NCBI GenBank assembly: GCA_964019135.1
Contig: OZ025248.1
Coordinates: 70,190,119 to 70,254,118, forward strand
DNA from: Arenicola marina
Taxonomy: Eukaryota; Annelida; Polychaeta; Arenicolidae
DNA: 64,000 bases
Direction: 5' to 3'
Made by a program: the position numbers and the translations under genes. Positions 33,297-44,827 of the stretch are shown one piece after another. Positions within the stretch are counted from its first letter, which is position 1. Every line of letters begins with the position of its first letter. A model generated the notes under the pieces. The model saw nothing but the letters and a program-made list of their open reading frames with translations. It searched no databases and was not told where the DNA came from.

Positions 33297-33882
33297 CCAC
33301 GAAGTGAAACATATCGACCAACGGCCATTGGATGACGTCACGAAAGCTATTACTCGCGGTGATGTAGGGTTCTGTTACCCTCGTGGACGGGTGGGACGGT
33401 GCGGCGGGGTTGAAGCGATAAAACTTCGGAAGGTGTCGATATCCAAGCGTGTACCCCGGCGCTGCTGACTTCAGAGCAGCGAAGATGACGTCACTATCGA
33501 CAGGTTAAAGGTGATGTCGATGTCGTCGTCCCAAAGAATGAAGCCGTGGTGTCTGTAGGAGCCAAGTAAGGAGCCGAAGTACAGGAAGTACGTCACGCCC
33601 AGGTTATCCAGAATACCTGCGAAGACGGACATCGTGTCCAGGGACAAAGTGACTGAACTGGCGTTCATGACCGTTGCGATACAAGATTTGGCGCGTAATG
33701 AGGATGAAGGACGCGAGAGTGCTGTCGACCAATACAATTCGTAAAGTAGCGAACGAGTGGAGTGGGCAACGCTTGTTCAGCCCATTGCGACCCATCGCAT
33801 CAAGTGTGGCTCGCCTCCTCTCTCCACTGCCGATAGTTGGCGCCTCTGTCGTGCTGCTCAGGCTGGCGTGGTCCTCACGCAT
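33290..33882 (-). pseudogene. Truncated, frameshifted copy of the LicD-family gene
   Basis: Closely matches 24460-25160 (LSSTTEAPTIGSGERRRATL, LNKRCPLHSFAT, FLYFGSLLGSYRHHGF). Compared with the intact gene it has lost about the last 115 residues, has an internal deletion of about 120 bp after the anchor (joining the HRN region to VMNASS), and carries small indels that change frame after the IDITFNLS segment and near the RRATLDAMG segment. The signature reads LWDDDID instead of PWDDDID. The copy ends just beside the 34-35 kb minisatellite. Confidence 0.85.
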
Positions 33883-33924
33883 AGACGATGTACGTGCCCT
33901 CTTCGGTTCCCATAGAACCAGATC

Positions 33925-35315
33925 ATAGTGGAACACTATCATAGCGGGGACACTATCTTAGCGAGACATTATCATAGCGGGACACTACCATAGCGGGGAC
34001 ACTGTCATAGCGGGACACTATCATAGCTGATACTATCATAGCGTGGGCACTTTCATAGCGGGGACACTTTCATAGCGGGACATTATCATAGCGGGACACT
34101 ATCATAGCGGGCACACTATCATATAGAAAACACTATCATAGAGCAAACATTATCATAGAGCAAACACTATCAGCGTGGGACCCTATCATATCGGGGACAC
34201 TATCATAGCGGGGACAATATCATAGCGGGATTCTATCATAGCGGGGCACTATCATAGCGGGATACTACCATTGCGGAAACACTATCACAGCGGGACACAA
34301 TAATAGCGGAACACAATCATAGAGAGGACACTATCATAGCGTGGACACTATCATGGAGGAAACACTGTCATAAAGCAAACACTATCAGACTGGGACACTA
34401 TCATAGCGGGGACACTATCATAGCGGGGACACTATCATAGCGGGGACACTATCATAGCAGGATTCTATCATAGCGGGGACACTATTGGAGTGGAGACATT
34501 ATTATAGCTGTGACACTACCATAGTGAGGACCTTATCATAGCGGGGCACTATCATAGCGGGGAAACTATCATAGCGGGACACTATCATCCAGGACACGCT
34601 ATCAGAGCGGGATCCTGTCATAGCGGAATCATATCATAGCTGGGAGACTATCATCGCGAGATTAAATCATAACGGAAACACTTTCATAACAGGACACTAT
34701 CATAGCGGGGAAACCATTATAACGGGGACACTATCATAGCCGGGGCACTATTATAGCGGGGCACTATCATAGCTGAAACGCTATCATAGCTGCGACACTA
34801 GCATAGCGCCGACACTAGCATAGCGGGGACACTATCATTGCAGACACTTGTAATAGCGTTGAGACTAGCATAACGCCGACACTAGCATAGCGGGGACACT
34901 ATCATTGCGGACACTGTCATAGCGTTGACACTAGCATAACGCCGACACTAGCGTAGCGGGGACACCATAATAGCGGGAACTTTATAATAGCGGGGCACTA
35001 TCATAGCGGGACACTATCATAGTGGGACACTATCATAGCGGGGCACTAACATAGCGGGACACTATCATAGCGGGACACTATCATAGCGGGGCACTATCCT
35101 AGCGGGACACTATCATAGCGGGACACTATCAAAGCGGGACACTATCATAGCGGGGCACTATCATAGCGGGACATTATCATAGCGGGACATTATCATAGCG
35201 AGGCACTATCATAGCGGGGCACTATCATAGCGGGGCACTATCATAGCGGGATACTACCACAGCGAGGACTCTATCACAGTGGGACATATTACCATAGCGG
35301 GATACTCTCATAGAT
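33925..35315. repeat. Minisatellite, about 80 copies of a 17-18 bp CACTATCATAGCGGGGA unit
   Basis: The unit GACACTATCATAGCGGG varies slightly (GGAC, GGGCAC, TTCTATC) and runs for about 1.39 kb. No ORF crosses it. The near-random spread of variants suggests slippage or unequal exchange; some subregions repeat as multi-unit blocks (for example CTAGCATAGCGCCGACA near 34800-34960). Confidence 0.95.
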
Positions 35316-38300
35316 CATTTGATGATCCATTTGCCTTACTTCTGGTAAACACCGAGCGTCCAAACTCTTGTTATGACAACACACGGTTCAAATTACCATA
35401 AATTACGCCTCGCCTTTAAATCTAAGATTTATATGCCGGCTGTGTTTGAACACCGTCCTTGGAGGGTTACGTAGTAGAGGGTCCCATTATACCACGTAAA
35501 ATAAAGAAGGCCAACTGAATAACACTTTTAGCGCGGTATCTCATCGGTTCAATCTTCACCGTTGCCCTACATACACAGTTATTGGGTGCAGTAAACAAGT
35601 GTTTGGTAGCTATGCAAAAACCGAAGGTCTCAAAATTCAATCTTATTCTATGCAGACTGGATCGTCAGACTCGCTAATCGGCATTTTCCAATGGTTCATG
35701 GAAAATGTCAGCTGGTATATTGACAAAACGATACAGAATCACCACTTAACCTATCGTGTGCGTAATTTTCCTCTAAATAATTATCATTTTAATTTTTCTT
35801 TCATGTCATATTCATCGGTTATGAATTATTATTATAACCATTGGAACGTGATCGTTTCGGTGTAGTGTATAGAAGAAACAGGGTGATATGAGAGAGTTAA
35901 AGAAATGTGGTAAAACATTTTTATTCATATTTCTTTTGTATATATATATATCTTTATTCGTCAGAATGGTTCATAAATATAGTCATATGTAAAATAAAAT
36001 TAACTAAACAGTGAGGTAAGGCTTCCTGCCCAAATCACTTATTGTTTGCAAACATATTAAGGCAGTATGCGTGATGTGTCCCTTGAGTGTCTAACAAAAT
36101 CGTTCTTCTCTTTTGCTCAGCCAAAAATATATAATTACTAACATCTCATCAAAAACTACATATTCACTATTTAGTAGTTTAGCAATGTCCCTCCCCGCAA
36201 TAACATTACTGCCCTAAATATGATTTAATAAATACTTTGTTCGCAAATCAGTTTCTATATCCCCCAAGTTACACAATGGACAGATTCTATTTTCTCTGGA
36301 AATATATAGCCAACGTACGGTTTCTACTCGTAGTCCATGGCTGCCACATCGAAATCTTGCTATAGATATTCGCTGGTTACTACTATTCTGATAGACCATA
36401 AGATGTTTTTAATTCCTGAAATATTCTTAACATAGCGTCAATGAAATCATAGAAGAATATCTTAGCAAAAAACGCATATTTAAACGAAATTACGTCACCC
36501 GTAGGCTGGAAATGACGTAAAATGTAAAATCCGCAAGGATTGTACCTCTTGCATGGGGGTCGTGTCGCTGGACATTATAATTCAAACCGCGATCTTCTGG
36601 GCCGATTATTAAAGGAATTACAGTATTTTGCAGCTTCCCATGCTCATCCGATCGCTGTTATCTCGATCTCAGGTGGGTCCTGTGCGATGGGTGGAGGGGG
36701 TGAGTGGTGCGGTGTGCGCTAGCGTCGCGGTCCGCAGCTTCCATGCGAGTGTGTATTGGCGGGCAGGGAGAATTTCGTAAATGTTAAGGCGATAGCTTTA
36801 AAATGGAAAAAGTCGGGTTCGAACCCCTAACTTCCAGGCGGTCTAGCACTGTACGTTGCGCACTGCGGGTTCAAGCTGACTTTGGATTCGGTACAAACTA
36901 CATCACTTATATCTATCAGGACAAGTTTGGTGCACAGATGTGGTCTAGTTTTTGAGCTACATCCGAGCACTTGACATTTACAATATTCAAGGTCACGACT
37001 TTGAATTTTGACCTAGGTTGCTGAAAGGTCAGTTTTGAGATATTATCTTACGTAATTTCTATGTTAAAGATGATTTGCGTAACTTATAGGTTTCTGTATT
37101 TTTGGCACACTGATAATTTCAAAAAATTCACCATTGGACCATGTTTGCGTTGCCATGGAAACCAAAAGTAACCATTCGATTGCATTTACTTTGCAAATAA
37201 TATGAGGCCGACCCCTAGTAGGCCTGTACCAAGTAGCGTTCAGCTACGTGGAATATAACTGGACTAAAATGGTAAAAAGTAAAATTTATATCTTTTATAA
37301 TGGGGAATTTCGTCGTCAAACAAACTGACAGTATCAACAGGATCGCCCTGATTTTTGACATACGGTACCTCAGCGGTGCCCTTAATGTCCCTGCAAATTT
37401 TGGTAACGATCGGATCATAGTACTTGTATCAGAATTTTGTAACGTCAATGTTGTCATGACGTACCTTCCGTGTGTTTAACTATAATATTAAGTGACAGGG
37501 AAATGTGTTTTGGGCGTATGACGTCACCGTGACGTTGACGCTCAACCTATTTTACCCGTCAACGAACTTGACCCTGGGATTAGACTTCTTGCATCTGTTG
37601 GCGAAGTTCGACAACGATAGAGGTAGAGGAACACAGATAGATACACACATTCACACTGACAAACACGACATATAGTGTGACGATTTTCGTCATAACGAAC
37701 AGAGGGGACAGACATATGACGATTTTTCTCATAACAAGGCAAATCACCCTGGCGGCTGAGAGCTTATGCCGAAAATTGATGTTTAACTGATGCATGAGGG
37801 TCGTCTCGCTGCCCATTGTAATCCAAACAGGGACCTTTTGTGTCGATTATTAAGGAAATTAAAGCATGTTGCAGTTTGACTGGTTGGTGCCATAGCTGTC
37901 ACCTCGACCTCTGGTGAGGGCGGTGGGGTGGGGGGGGGGTGGAGGGAGGGGGGTGCGCTCGGTTCACGGTAAGAGCACCATGCAGAAAGCAGCTGACCGG
38001 CAGCGGACTGGCCTGCAGTACACAGGGTTGGGGTGCGGTGAAGCGGGTGAGTGAGAGTGAGGGGAGGGGAGTGCGCCAGCGAAGAGGTTCACGGCTTGCA
38101 TTAGAGTGCGTGTTGGCGGGCTTAGTCGATTTACGCAAGAGTGCCAACACTGTGTGCATTGGCGAGCAAGGCCAGCGGTTGGGGTGTCGTTAGGGGAGGA
38201 CGTGTCGCGTTAGGCGAACGGAAACGCCGCATAGTTTACCCTTACAATGGCCTTTTAGTCGATTTACGCAAAAGTGTTAACACGGCGAATGTAAACCATA

Positions 38301-38770
38301 ATTTGCCCTAACGGGCAATACAATTCGACACAGTGTCCTGTACCATTTTGAAGTTTGTACGGTCAATATTCAGGGCACCGACAATTTCATACATTTTAAA
38401 TTGAAATAACCCTTTACGTCATAACCGCTAGTCCGATTTTAAATATAAGGTTCTCCTTCATACCCCAATCTGTGGTAAATATTGGAGGGCGATGGCTTTA
38501 AAATTGAAAAAGTCGAGTTCGAACCTCCAACTTCCAGGCGCTTTGGTAAAGTTACTTTGCGCACTGCGGGTTCGAGCTGAGATTGGATTTGGCATAAGCT
38601 ACATCATTTCTATCCATCAGGACAAGTTTGGTGATCAGATGTTGTCTAGTTTACGAGCTACAGCCGAGCACTTGACATTTACAATAGTCAAGGTCACGAC
38701 CTTGACCTTTGACCGAGGTTGCTAAAAGACGGTCACATTACATACATATAAGTAGCTCATGGTTACTAGT
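35316..38770. other. Intergenic stretch with dispersed repeats, no gene seen
   Basis: No supported gene. Blocks at 36535-37030 and 37785-38735 are diverged direct copies: each has a GGGTCGT-TCGCTG-CATT start, then a segment with AAAAAGTCGRGTTCGAACC and a tail with CACTTGACATTTACAAT and CAAGGTCACGAC. The GGTTCGAACCC at 36815 looks like a Pol III B box but no A box is evident. G-rich low-complexity sequence lies at 37915-37970. Confidence 0.55.
36110..36420 (-). mobile_element. LINE relic: C-terminal reverse transcriptase segment
   Basis: The minus strand reads ISIARFRCGSHGLRVETVRW and then RENRICPLCNLGDIETDL, the conserved R-x-R-C-G-x-H-x-L-x-x-E-x-x-R-W ... C-x-x-C end of LINE ORF2 proteins. 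It breaks off before the final His-Cys part. The rest of the element is not recognisable. Confidence 0.75.
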
Positions 38771-39472
38771 CACGTAAATAAAAAAAATTCCAAAAGATTT
38801 ATATAATATTCACATTCTAGCTGTATACATATATTAGAAAAATAAACTACAATTATGTGAAGAAATGTTCATTGCTTATATGCATGACATACAAATTAAA
38901 TCAACAAATAATATTAATATACACCATACAGCAGCATCATAATTAAATACATTCCATTTGAAATTTTACATTTACAAAATTTAAAAAGTGACAGGACCTT
39001 GTTAAATTAAAACAATGCTTGTTTAAACGATTCAGATAATTAAATTCATTTTTTTTCAATTTACAGCTTATACATTGGAATGAATTGAAAGAAACACCAT
39101 AATGGAATTTTCTTTAGTCATTATGCATAATAAAATCACACAGTATATAGGCATACTAGAAGTATTTACATGACATAAAAACCAATTGTATTAGATTTTT
39201 ACCGAAATAATATGTACTCCAAGTCATATGCAGGAATCTAATGTTGTAATTGAATTCATAAAGTATTCAGTTTTATTCCTAACTGATACAAATTCCACCT
39301 AAAAATGAGATGCACTACCATGCAGTACTTTGGAACTACTACATAACTACTACTTAACTTTAAAACGACAACTACTCAACGCATATAACATATATAAACA
39401 ATCCTTTATACAAATATATTCATTTCAATTGGTAAAATAAGTAGATCCTTCAGTTTTTCTTCTTTCTTCTTT

Positions 39473-39561
39473 TCAATCTTTACAACATTGCTGAACCTTC
39501 TCTCGCATTAACTTGCAAATTTCTTTTACATCTTTGCCAGGAAATTTTCTCCTGACTTGAT
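39473..39561 (-). CDS. Candidate terminal exon of an unidentified minus-strand gene
   Basis: After a good acceptor (ATCATTTGTTACAG) the minus strand reads QVRRKFPGKDVKEICKLMRE and then KVQQCCKD before TGA, in phase 1. The amphipathic, charged sequence looks protein-like, and the AT-rich stretch 38770-39470 would be its 3' UTR. No family is recognised and the other phases are also briefly open, so this is tentative. Confidence 0.35.
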
Positions 39562-39769
39562 CTGTAACAAATGATACACTTAGTACCAATGATACATCTT
39601 AGTAAATATCATTTACCAGTGCTGTTTAGCATTATAAGACATTTATGGTAATATGTTGTAAAGATATTACATGAGGCTATGTACCACATTTATTAATACA
39701 TCACACAGGAAGCAAAATAAATCCCAAAGATAATATTCATAAATGGTATAACCTGAAAACAAGAGCCTG

Positions 39770-39860
39770 CCATGTTAAAGGGTTCCCACATGATACACGA
39801 AAACAATTCCCTGATTTTTCCCTGAGCCATTAAAAGTCTCCCTGAGTAACAGAAAGAAAG
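39770..39860 (-). repeat. CAGGGA-type dispersed repeat fragment
   Basis: On the minus strand, CAGGGAGACTTTTAATGGC, CAGGGAAAAATCAGGGAATT and a GTGTATCATGTGGGAACCC tail form the TCAGGGAAAA-type repeat that I recall from invertebrate genomes. A G run and its flank at 40100-40125 follow further on. Confidence 0.35.
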
Positions 39861-40310
39861 GTATGTGGCCTTCAACCTCCCCACACCAACACCACCAAAT
39901 AATTGGAGGTAGGCATGCAACAGGGCTAAGGTTGAGGCATGCACTCAGAGACACATGTACAAAGGAACCAACAAAGTATCTTATGTTAACGAGAGGAACA
40001 GGACTTATGGGTCTCGATCAATCGCTGTACGAAGGTTCAGACACATAACCATAAGAACAGACAACCGTTTCATGAAACTGGCCCCAGGCTCTAGATCGAG
40101 AGAGGGGGGGGGGGGGGGGGTGGCGGGGCAGGCTTATCTGTAGCCTTGACGCATGGCTCTCTTGACCTCGCACCTAAAGGAGACGAGAGAGAGCCATGAA
40201 GCCAGTTTCAGTTGTGATCGTTGATTTAAAAATCAGCACCCTTCAGGCGTCGATTGCAGAAAGTACACAAATAAACGGTCCTGATCAATTTGTCAAGTTG
40301 TTCTTCATAC

Positions 40311-40475
40311 CTTTATAGTTCCAAGGGCAATGAGATTGAAAACAAACAAAATCCACCACTTTTTGTACTGGTGAAACTTTTCAAAAACAATTTTCAACAA
40401 CTCTCCCCGCCGCCATGTCGCTGTTACGTCACAGTTCTCGTCGATCTCCCGGCAGACGGAGCTCGTTCCTCGCAT
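40311..40475 (-). CDS. Candidate 5' exon, small membrane protein
   Basis: A 55-codon open stretch on the minus strand starts MRGTSSVCREIDEN and ends KKWWILFVFNLIALGTIK directly before a GTATGA donor. The end is a plausible membrane helix. Its phase (0) does not match the candidate terminal exon at 39473, so another exon would be needed between them. It may be chance; CpG-bearing sequence around it resembles a promoter or first-exon region. Confidence 0.25.
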
Positions 40476-40684
40476 CACAATTTTTCCTAGGACTATGGCG
40501 TAAGCGTAACGCCCTCTGCCGACTTCCCTGACTTGGGGTACTACCCCAACCTGGGCTACTCTTCCCCTGCTGACTCAGGGCTACCTCCTCGTACTGTTCC
40601 CATCAGTACTGTGTGTATTGTTGTTTCGGTTTGCTAATAAAGGATGATTATATATAGTGACTAGTTTTTTTCTGGATCATTTCG

Positions 40685-40935
40685 TGGACAATGTTTTCGT
40701 GGCGTGAGCAAAACGTTTTATCGATGTCGTTAATACGTTTTCCAAAACGTTTTGTCAATGTCGTTAAAACGTTGCCAAAACCTCTTGTTTATATCATCAT
40801 AACGTTTTTTAAATGTTGTGGCAAGTCATTTTTAAAACGTTTAAAAAACTTTCCATATCGATGTTTTTAAAACATTTTCCAAAAATTGTTTTCACAACTT
40901 AAAAATAACGTTTTTAAAACATTTTAAAAACCACT
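40685..40935. repeat. AAAACGTTTT-rich tandem sequence
   Basis: Repeated palindromic AAAACGTTTT and TTTAAAACGTTT motifs at irregular spacing, with GTCGTTAA linkers (for example ATCGATGTCGTTAATACGTT and TCAATGTCGTTAAAACGTT). Simple, self-complementary sequence; no coding content. Confidence 0.75.
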
Positions 40936-42660
40936 TTTTGTGAGCTGGGAGGCACAGAATACTTGAGACAGATGTAATCTTCGTTTAGGAAATTTCAATG
41001 ATATAAATATAATTGGGATATTCTGTGAAACTGCTAATCATGCGATTTCACCATACATGTGGAAGTATGATTGAAATATTTATATTGCTTTAATTGCTTC
41101 ACTTTAGTATATACATTTATATGCAATAGCGCTGTCATATTAAATAAGCATTGGTATCATGCATACCAACTGCATGTGTAGTATGAAGTGTAACTAAATT
41201 ATTTCAGTGCCACGACGCACGGCGTAACGTGTAAGAGAATACCGAGACTTGATCGAAGAAGTGGCCCCCCTTATACACTTTACGGTGAAAGCTGTCAGAT
41301 GAACTGAAATAACATCGATTATCTTATTTTAAGAACAGAAATAAGGAGGAAACTTGCAAAGGCGCATACCGATACGTAATACGTAATACGTAAAACCATT
41401 GTACAACAGCGCTAGAAGGCAGATTTATGTGGATTTGCCTGCTTAAAATTTAAACTGTTCAAATGCCCCCGCCAGAAATAAGTTACAGCCAATCACACGC
41501 CTTCTGCACAGGCCGGAAGTAAAGACGTCACCGGAATGCTCGCTCTCAGTTGCGCACTGGTACGTTTCTGGCGAAAGTGGTCGAGGTAACTGTCCGATTG
41601 TGTTGTTGTTTTACAAGTTGTTGGGAAAATGTCCGATTTGTGCTTTGTTTTGGACATGTCAGGCATCAGAAAGTAGATGTGGTGAGAGGTAAACTTCTAT
41701 GGAGTTGATTTGAGGTGATAGATGCGTTGTGAATGTCGTGTGTGGGTCGCTATGGCCGGCTGAAGCGAGGGCCTGTCTGTGGCGCTGCAAACCAAGAGCG
41801 GTACCTTTCTTTCTATTATAGGCGGTGCCTGAGAGGGGGGCGTTGTTTATTTACTTCGGGGGTTCTGTCAGCAGATCTGAGCGCCTGTGGTACCTAGTGC
41901 AGACAAATTTTAATTGAGAACGGCTCCTTTTGTCCTTATGTTATGTTATCACGCTAAAACCTTGGTGTCTTCTGGTGCTATACAGTATAGTATTTATAAA
42001 TACATACCTTTCATCGATATCCACAAGCAAATATTCGTGAATATAAGCTAATAGTAATCGTACTTCGCTCGCCTTTCCGCAATATCTTTAAAACTTCGCG
42101 CATGCGCCTTGCGATTTCCACTGCGCATCTCCGCTAGGCGGCAGCGCAATCTGCTTCTTGTACATCTGCCACTACACTATTGGGTTTGCGGCGGGGGTGG
42201 TGGGGGGGGGGGCGGTAAAGCCGCCAAAATACGCTCGTAAGGGGCGTTTCCCCCCGGAAAACTGCCCAAGCGTTTAAACGGCTTAAAACGCGAAAATGTC
42301 CGCTCGGCAGGTGAATTTTTCTTCCTTGGACCGGGCCCGCTTGGCTTATTATTTTCCCCGGGATATGTATACCCTCTCTATAAATTAACCCACAGTCCTC
42401 CCCCCCCCCCCCCCGCTATCAGCGACCGAGCGGAATTTAGCGGTAAAAGGCCCCGAGCTGATTTTGGCGGTGGAAAACTCCCCCCAAACCCAGCAATGTA
42501 CGTCTAAGTTCGATAGTCCAGAAGAAACGCCTAAATGCCAGTTTCCAACTAGATTTTAGCTGCTAGAATATTTGAAGTCCGAATTTTAAACCAAATAATA
42601 ACTAGCTGATGGATTATACAAAATTTTACTGCATAGTTAGTTTTTAGTTGAGTCTTAGTT
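40936..42660. other. Stretch without a supported gene
   Basis: No exon with convincing splice sites and domain content. About 41460-41900 is more CpG-rich than its surroundings and may be promoter-like. Around 42185-42510 G and C runs occur within sequence related to the 8225 and 29060 repeats. Confidence 0.5.
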
Positions 42661-42664
42661 ATAT

Positions 42665-43605
42665 GTCTCAACTGAGGAGGATATACCATGGAATACTCTG
42701 CTGATATACCATGATGGTATAACTATGGTGGTACAATGATTTGGCATAATATTTCATGGTAATATATGCACCATGATTGCATGGGACCGTGGTAGAATGA
42801 TATACCACAGTAATACCATGATATTACCATGGTGCCAGGATATTATCATGGTATAATGATATAATAATATACTAACAGTAATACCATGATATTACCATGG
42901 TATAATTATATATAATGATATATCAGAGTAATACCATGATATTACCATGGTGCCAGGATATTGCCATAGTATCATGATATACCAAAGATATATCATGATA
43001 TACAAAAGATATACCATGCTATACCAAATATACCCAAGTAATACCATGGTATAACCATGATATATTGTGGTACGTACAGCATGATAAAGCATGGTTTTAG
43101 CATGGTATACCATGATATGCCATGATACACCATAATATTTTATGGTTTATCATGCTGTACCATGGTATATCATGCTATACCATGGTATACCATGCTACCA
43201 TGGTATATCATGATTTACCATGGTAATACCATTTTTTACCATGGTATACCATGGTTTATCATCCTGTACCATGGTATACCATGCTATACCATGGCATTTT
43301 ATGATTTACTATGGTAATACCATCGTTTACCATGGTATACCATGGTTTATCATGCTGTACCATGGTATACCATGCCATACCATGGTATATCATGATTTAC
43401 CATGGTTATACCATGGTATATCATGATTTACCATGGTTATACCATGGTTTATCATGCTGTACCATGGTATACCATGGTATATCATGATTTACTATGGTTA
43501 TACCATCGTTTATCATGCTGTACCATGGTATACCATGGCATACTATGGTATATCATGGTTTACCATGGTTTACCATGGTAAACCATGGTATATTTTCATA
43601 AGGGA
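42665..43605. repeat. Palindromic CATGG satellite (TACCATGGTA units)
   Basis: Nearly 1 kb built of TACCATGGTA, ATACCATGATAT and TTTACCATGG motifs, each self-complementary, at spacings near 10-11 bp and multiples. Open frames on both strands through it (MVYHGIPW-type) are by-products. It abuts the LINE relic at 43665. Confidence 0.92.
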
Positions 43606-43664
43606 TAACTGTTATCTGTTTTTGTAGAGGTCTTCACAAAGATTTTAAATAAAAAAATGGTGAA

Positions 43665-44330
43665 ATGCGCAGCAGAAAACAAACAACAGTATGAGAAACA
43701 TGCGGGCTACAGAAGTGGATAGGGGACAGTAGACCATTTTTTGTACTGCAAGCGTTGACACAAACGTATTTATCAAAAAAGAAGGGCCACCTCTATGCAC
43801 TGTTTATCGATTTGGTGAAAGGCTTTCGACCGGATACTACATCGAATGCTGATCTTAAATAGAGGAATATATGATCGTGCTATAAGCGTGTCAAGTTGTA
43901 TGTAGAGCTAACTCTAGTCATGTGTACGACTAGCCTAACTAGTGGCATGTTAACGTAATCTTGTAAATGTACAGTTGGTACGCGACAAGGATGTTATCAC
44001 CATTTACATTATATTAAAAGGAACTTATAATGATGATAAATAATAGTGATAGGAAGGAAATCAGTGTAAATACAGGACATGAACCTATATTGTTATCTGT
44101 GCAGACAATGTTTTTGGTCTTCTGTAACATTAACACAGTAGAGCAGTAGATTGTGGGGAATGAAAGTTAACTTAGCTAAGACAAAAGTGGTGATAATCAG
44201 AAATGCGAGAAGTTCGAAGAAGTATGAAAAATCGTATCTGGGAAACAAGAGAGTAGAAGGTATATCTAGGTACAAGTGTGCATGCTTTCTAATCTTTAGG
44301 AAGTACTTTTAAATGGAGACTAACTCAACG
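43665..44330 (+). mobile_element. LINE relic: reverse transcriptase core
   Basis: Readable in separate frames on the plus strand: YRSG and TVDHFFVLQAL, then KKKGHLYALFIDLVKGF (RT motif with catalytic Asp), CADNVFGL (from YADD), and WGMKVNLAKTKVVIIRN. This is the order of motifs in a LINE reverse transcriptase. Several frame changes and stops separate them, and the stretch between KGF and CADN is shorter than normal, so it is long dead. The GMKVNLAKTKVV signature is common in RTE/CR1-like elements of invertebrates. Confidence 0.85.
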
Positions 44331-44409
44331 AACGGTATGCCAACATGCGCAATAAACTATCACTTGTATGTACAGGTTTAAATACAATATTATTCCCAGT
44401 GTTATGCTG

Positions 44410-44560
44410 CAGGGGCGGATCTAGGAATTTGGAAAGGGGGGTGTCACAAATTGCGACCGGGCGATCTACCAATCTTTTGAAGACAGGGTGGGGGGTTCAA
44501 CTGAAAACTTGGGACCAGGCGGGTCCACTGAAAACGTGCGACCGATGACTGGATCCGGCC
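44410..44560. mobile_element. MITE fragment with CAGGGGCGGATCTAG end
   Basis: Begins GCAGGGGCGGATCTAGGAAT, the same end as the element at 18930-19165, and continues with GCGACCGG-containing G-rich units. The opposite end is only vaguely recognisable near 44550 (GGATCCGGCC). It directly follows the LINE relic. Confidence 0.6.
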
Positions 44561-44827
44561 TTGTGTGGGAATTGTTTGATAAAATGATAGGTCCGATTTT
44601 TTGTTTTGGGGTTATAAAGAAAGTAAGTACATGGAGGCAGTACAAAAAAACCGATTTTGCACAAAAATATTAGGATTTTCTAAGAGCGCTTGTAACGTGG
44701 CAGCTCTAGGAGAATGTGGCGGTAGACCAATGCATCAAATATTGTTTGTAATTGTTCAGCATGTCACAGGACAGATTACCCCGAAAATGTTATCATTTAT
44801 CAACATGGCTCCGCTCAACCTTCATCC

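Noticed and set aside
33925-35315. CRISPR-like regular repeats
   Set aside because: Units of 17-18 bp are contiguous with no spacers, in animal DNA; this is a minisatellite. The same holds for the 73-bp and 330-bp repeats.
36770-36840. tRNA gene suggested by GGGTTCGAACCCCTA
   Set aside because: Only a B-box-like motif is present; no A box, anticodon arm or acceptor stem can be drawn.
41536-41585. ATG with a short open stretch (MLALSCALVRFWRK) ending in a GTAACT donor
   Set aside because: No downstream exon on the plus strand continues it, and the stretch is too short to judge.
42892-43627. Open frames on both strands rich in MVYHGIPW and WYTMVYH motifs
   Set aside because: They are produced by the TACCATGGTA satellite, which lacks stops in some frames.
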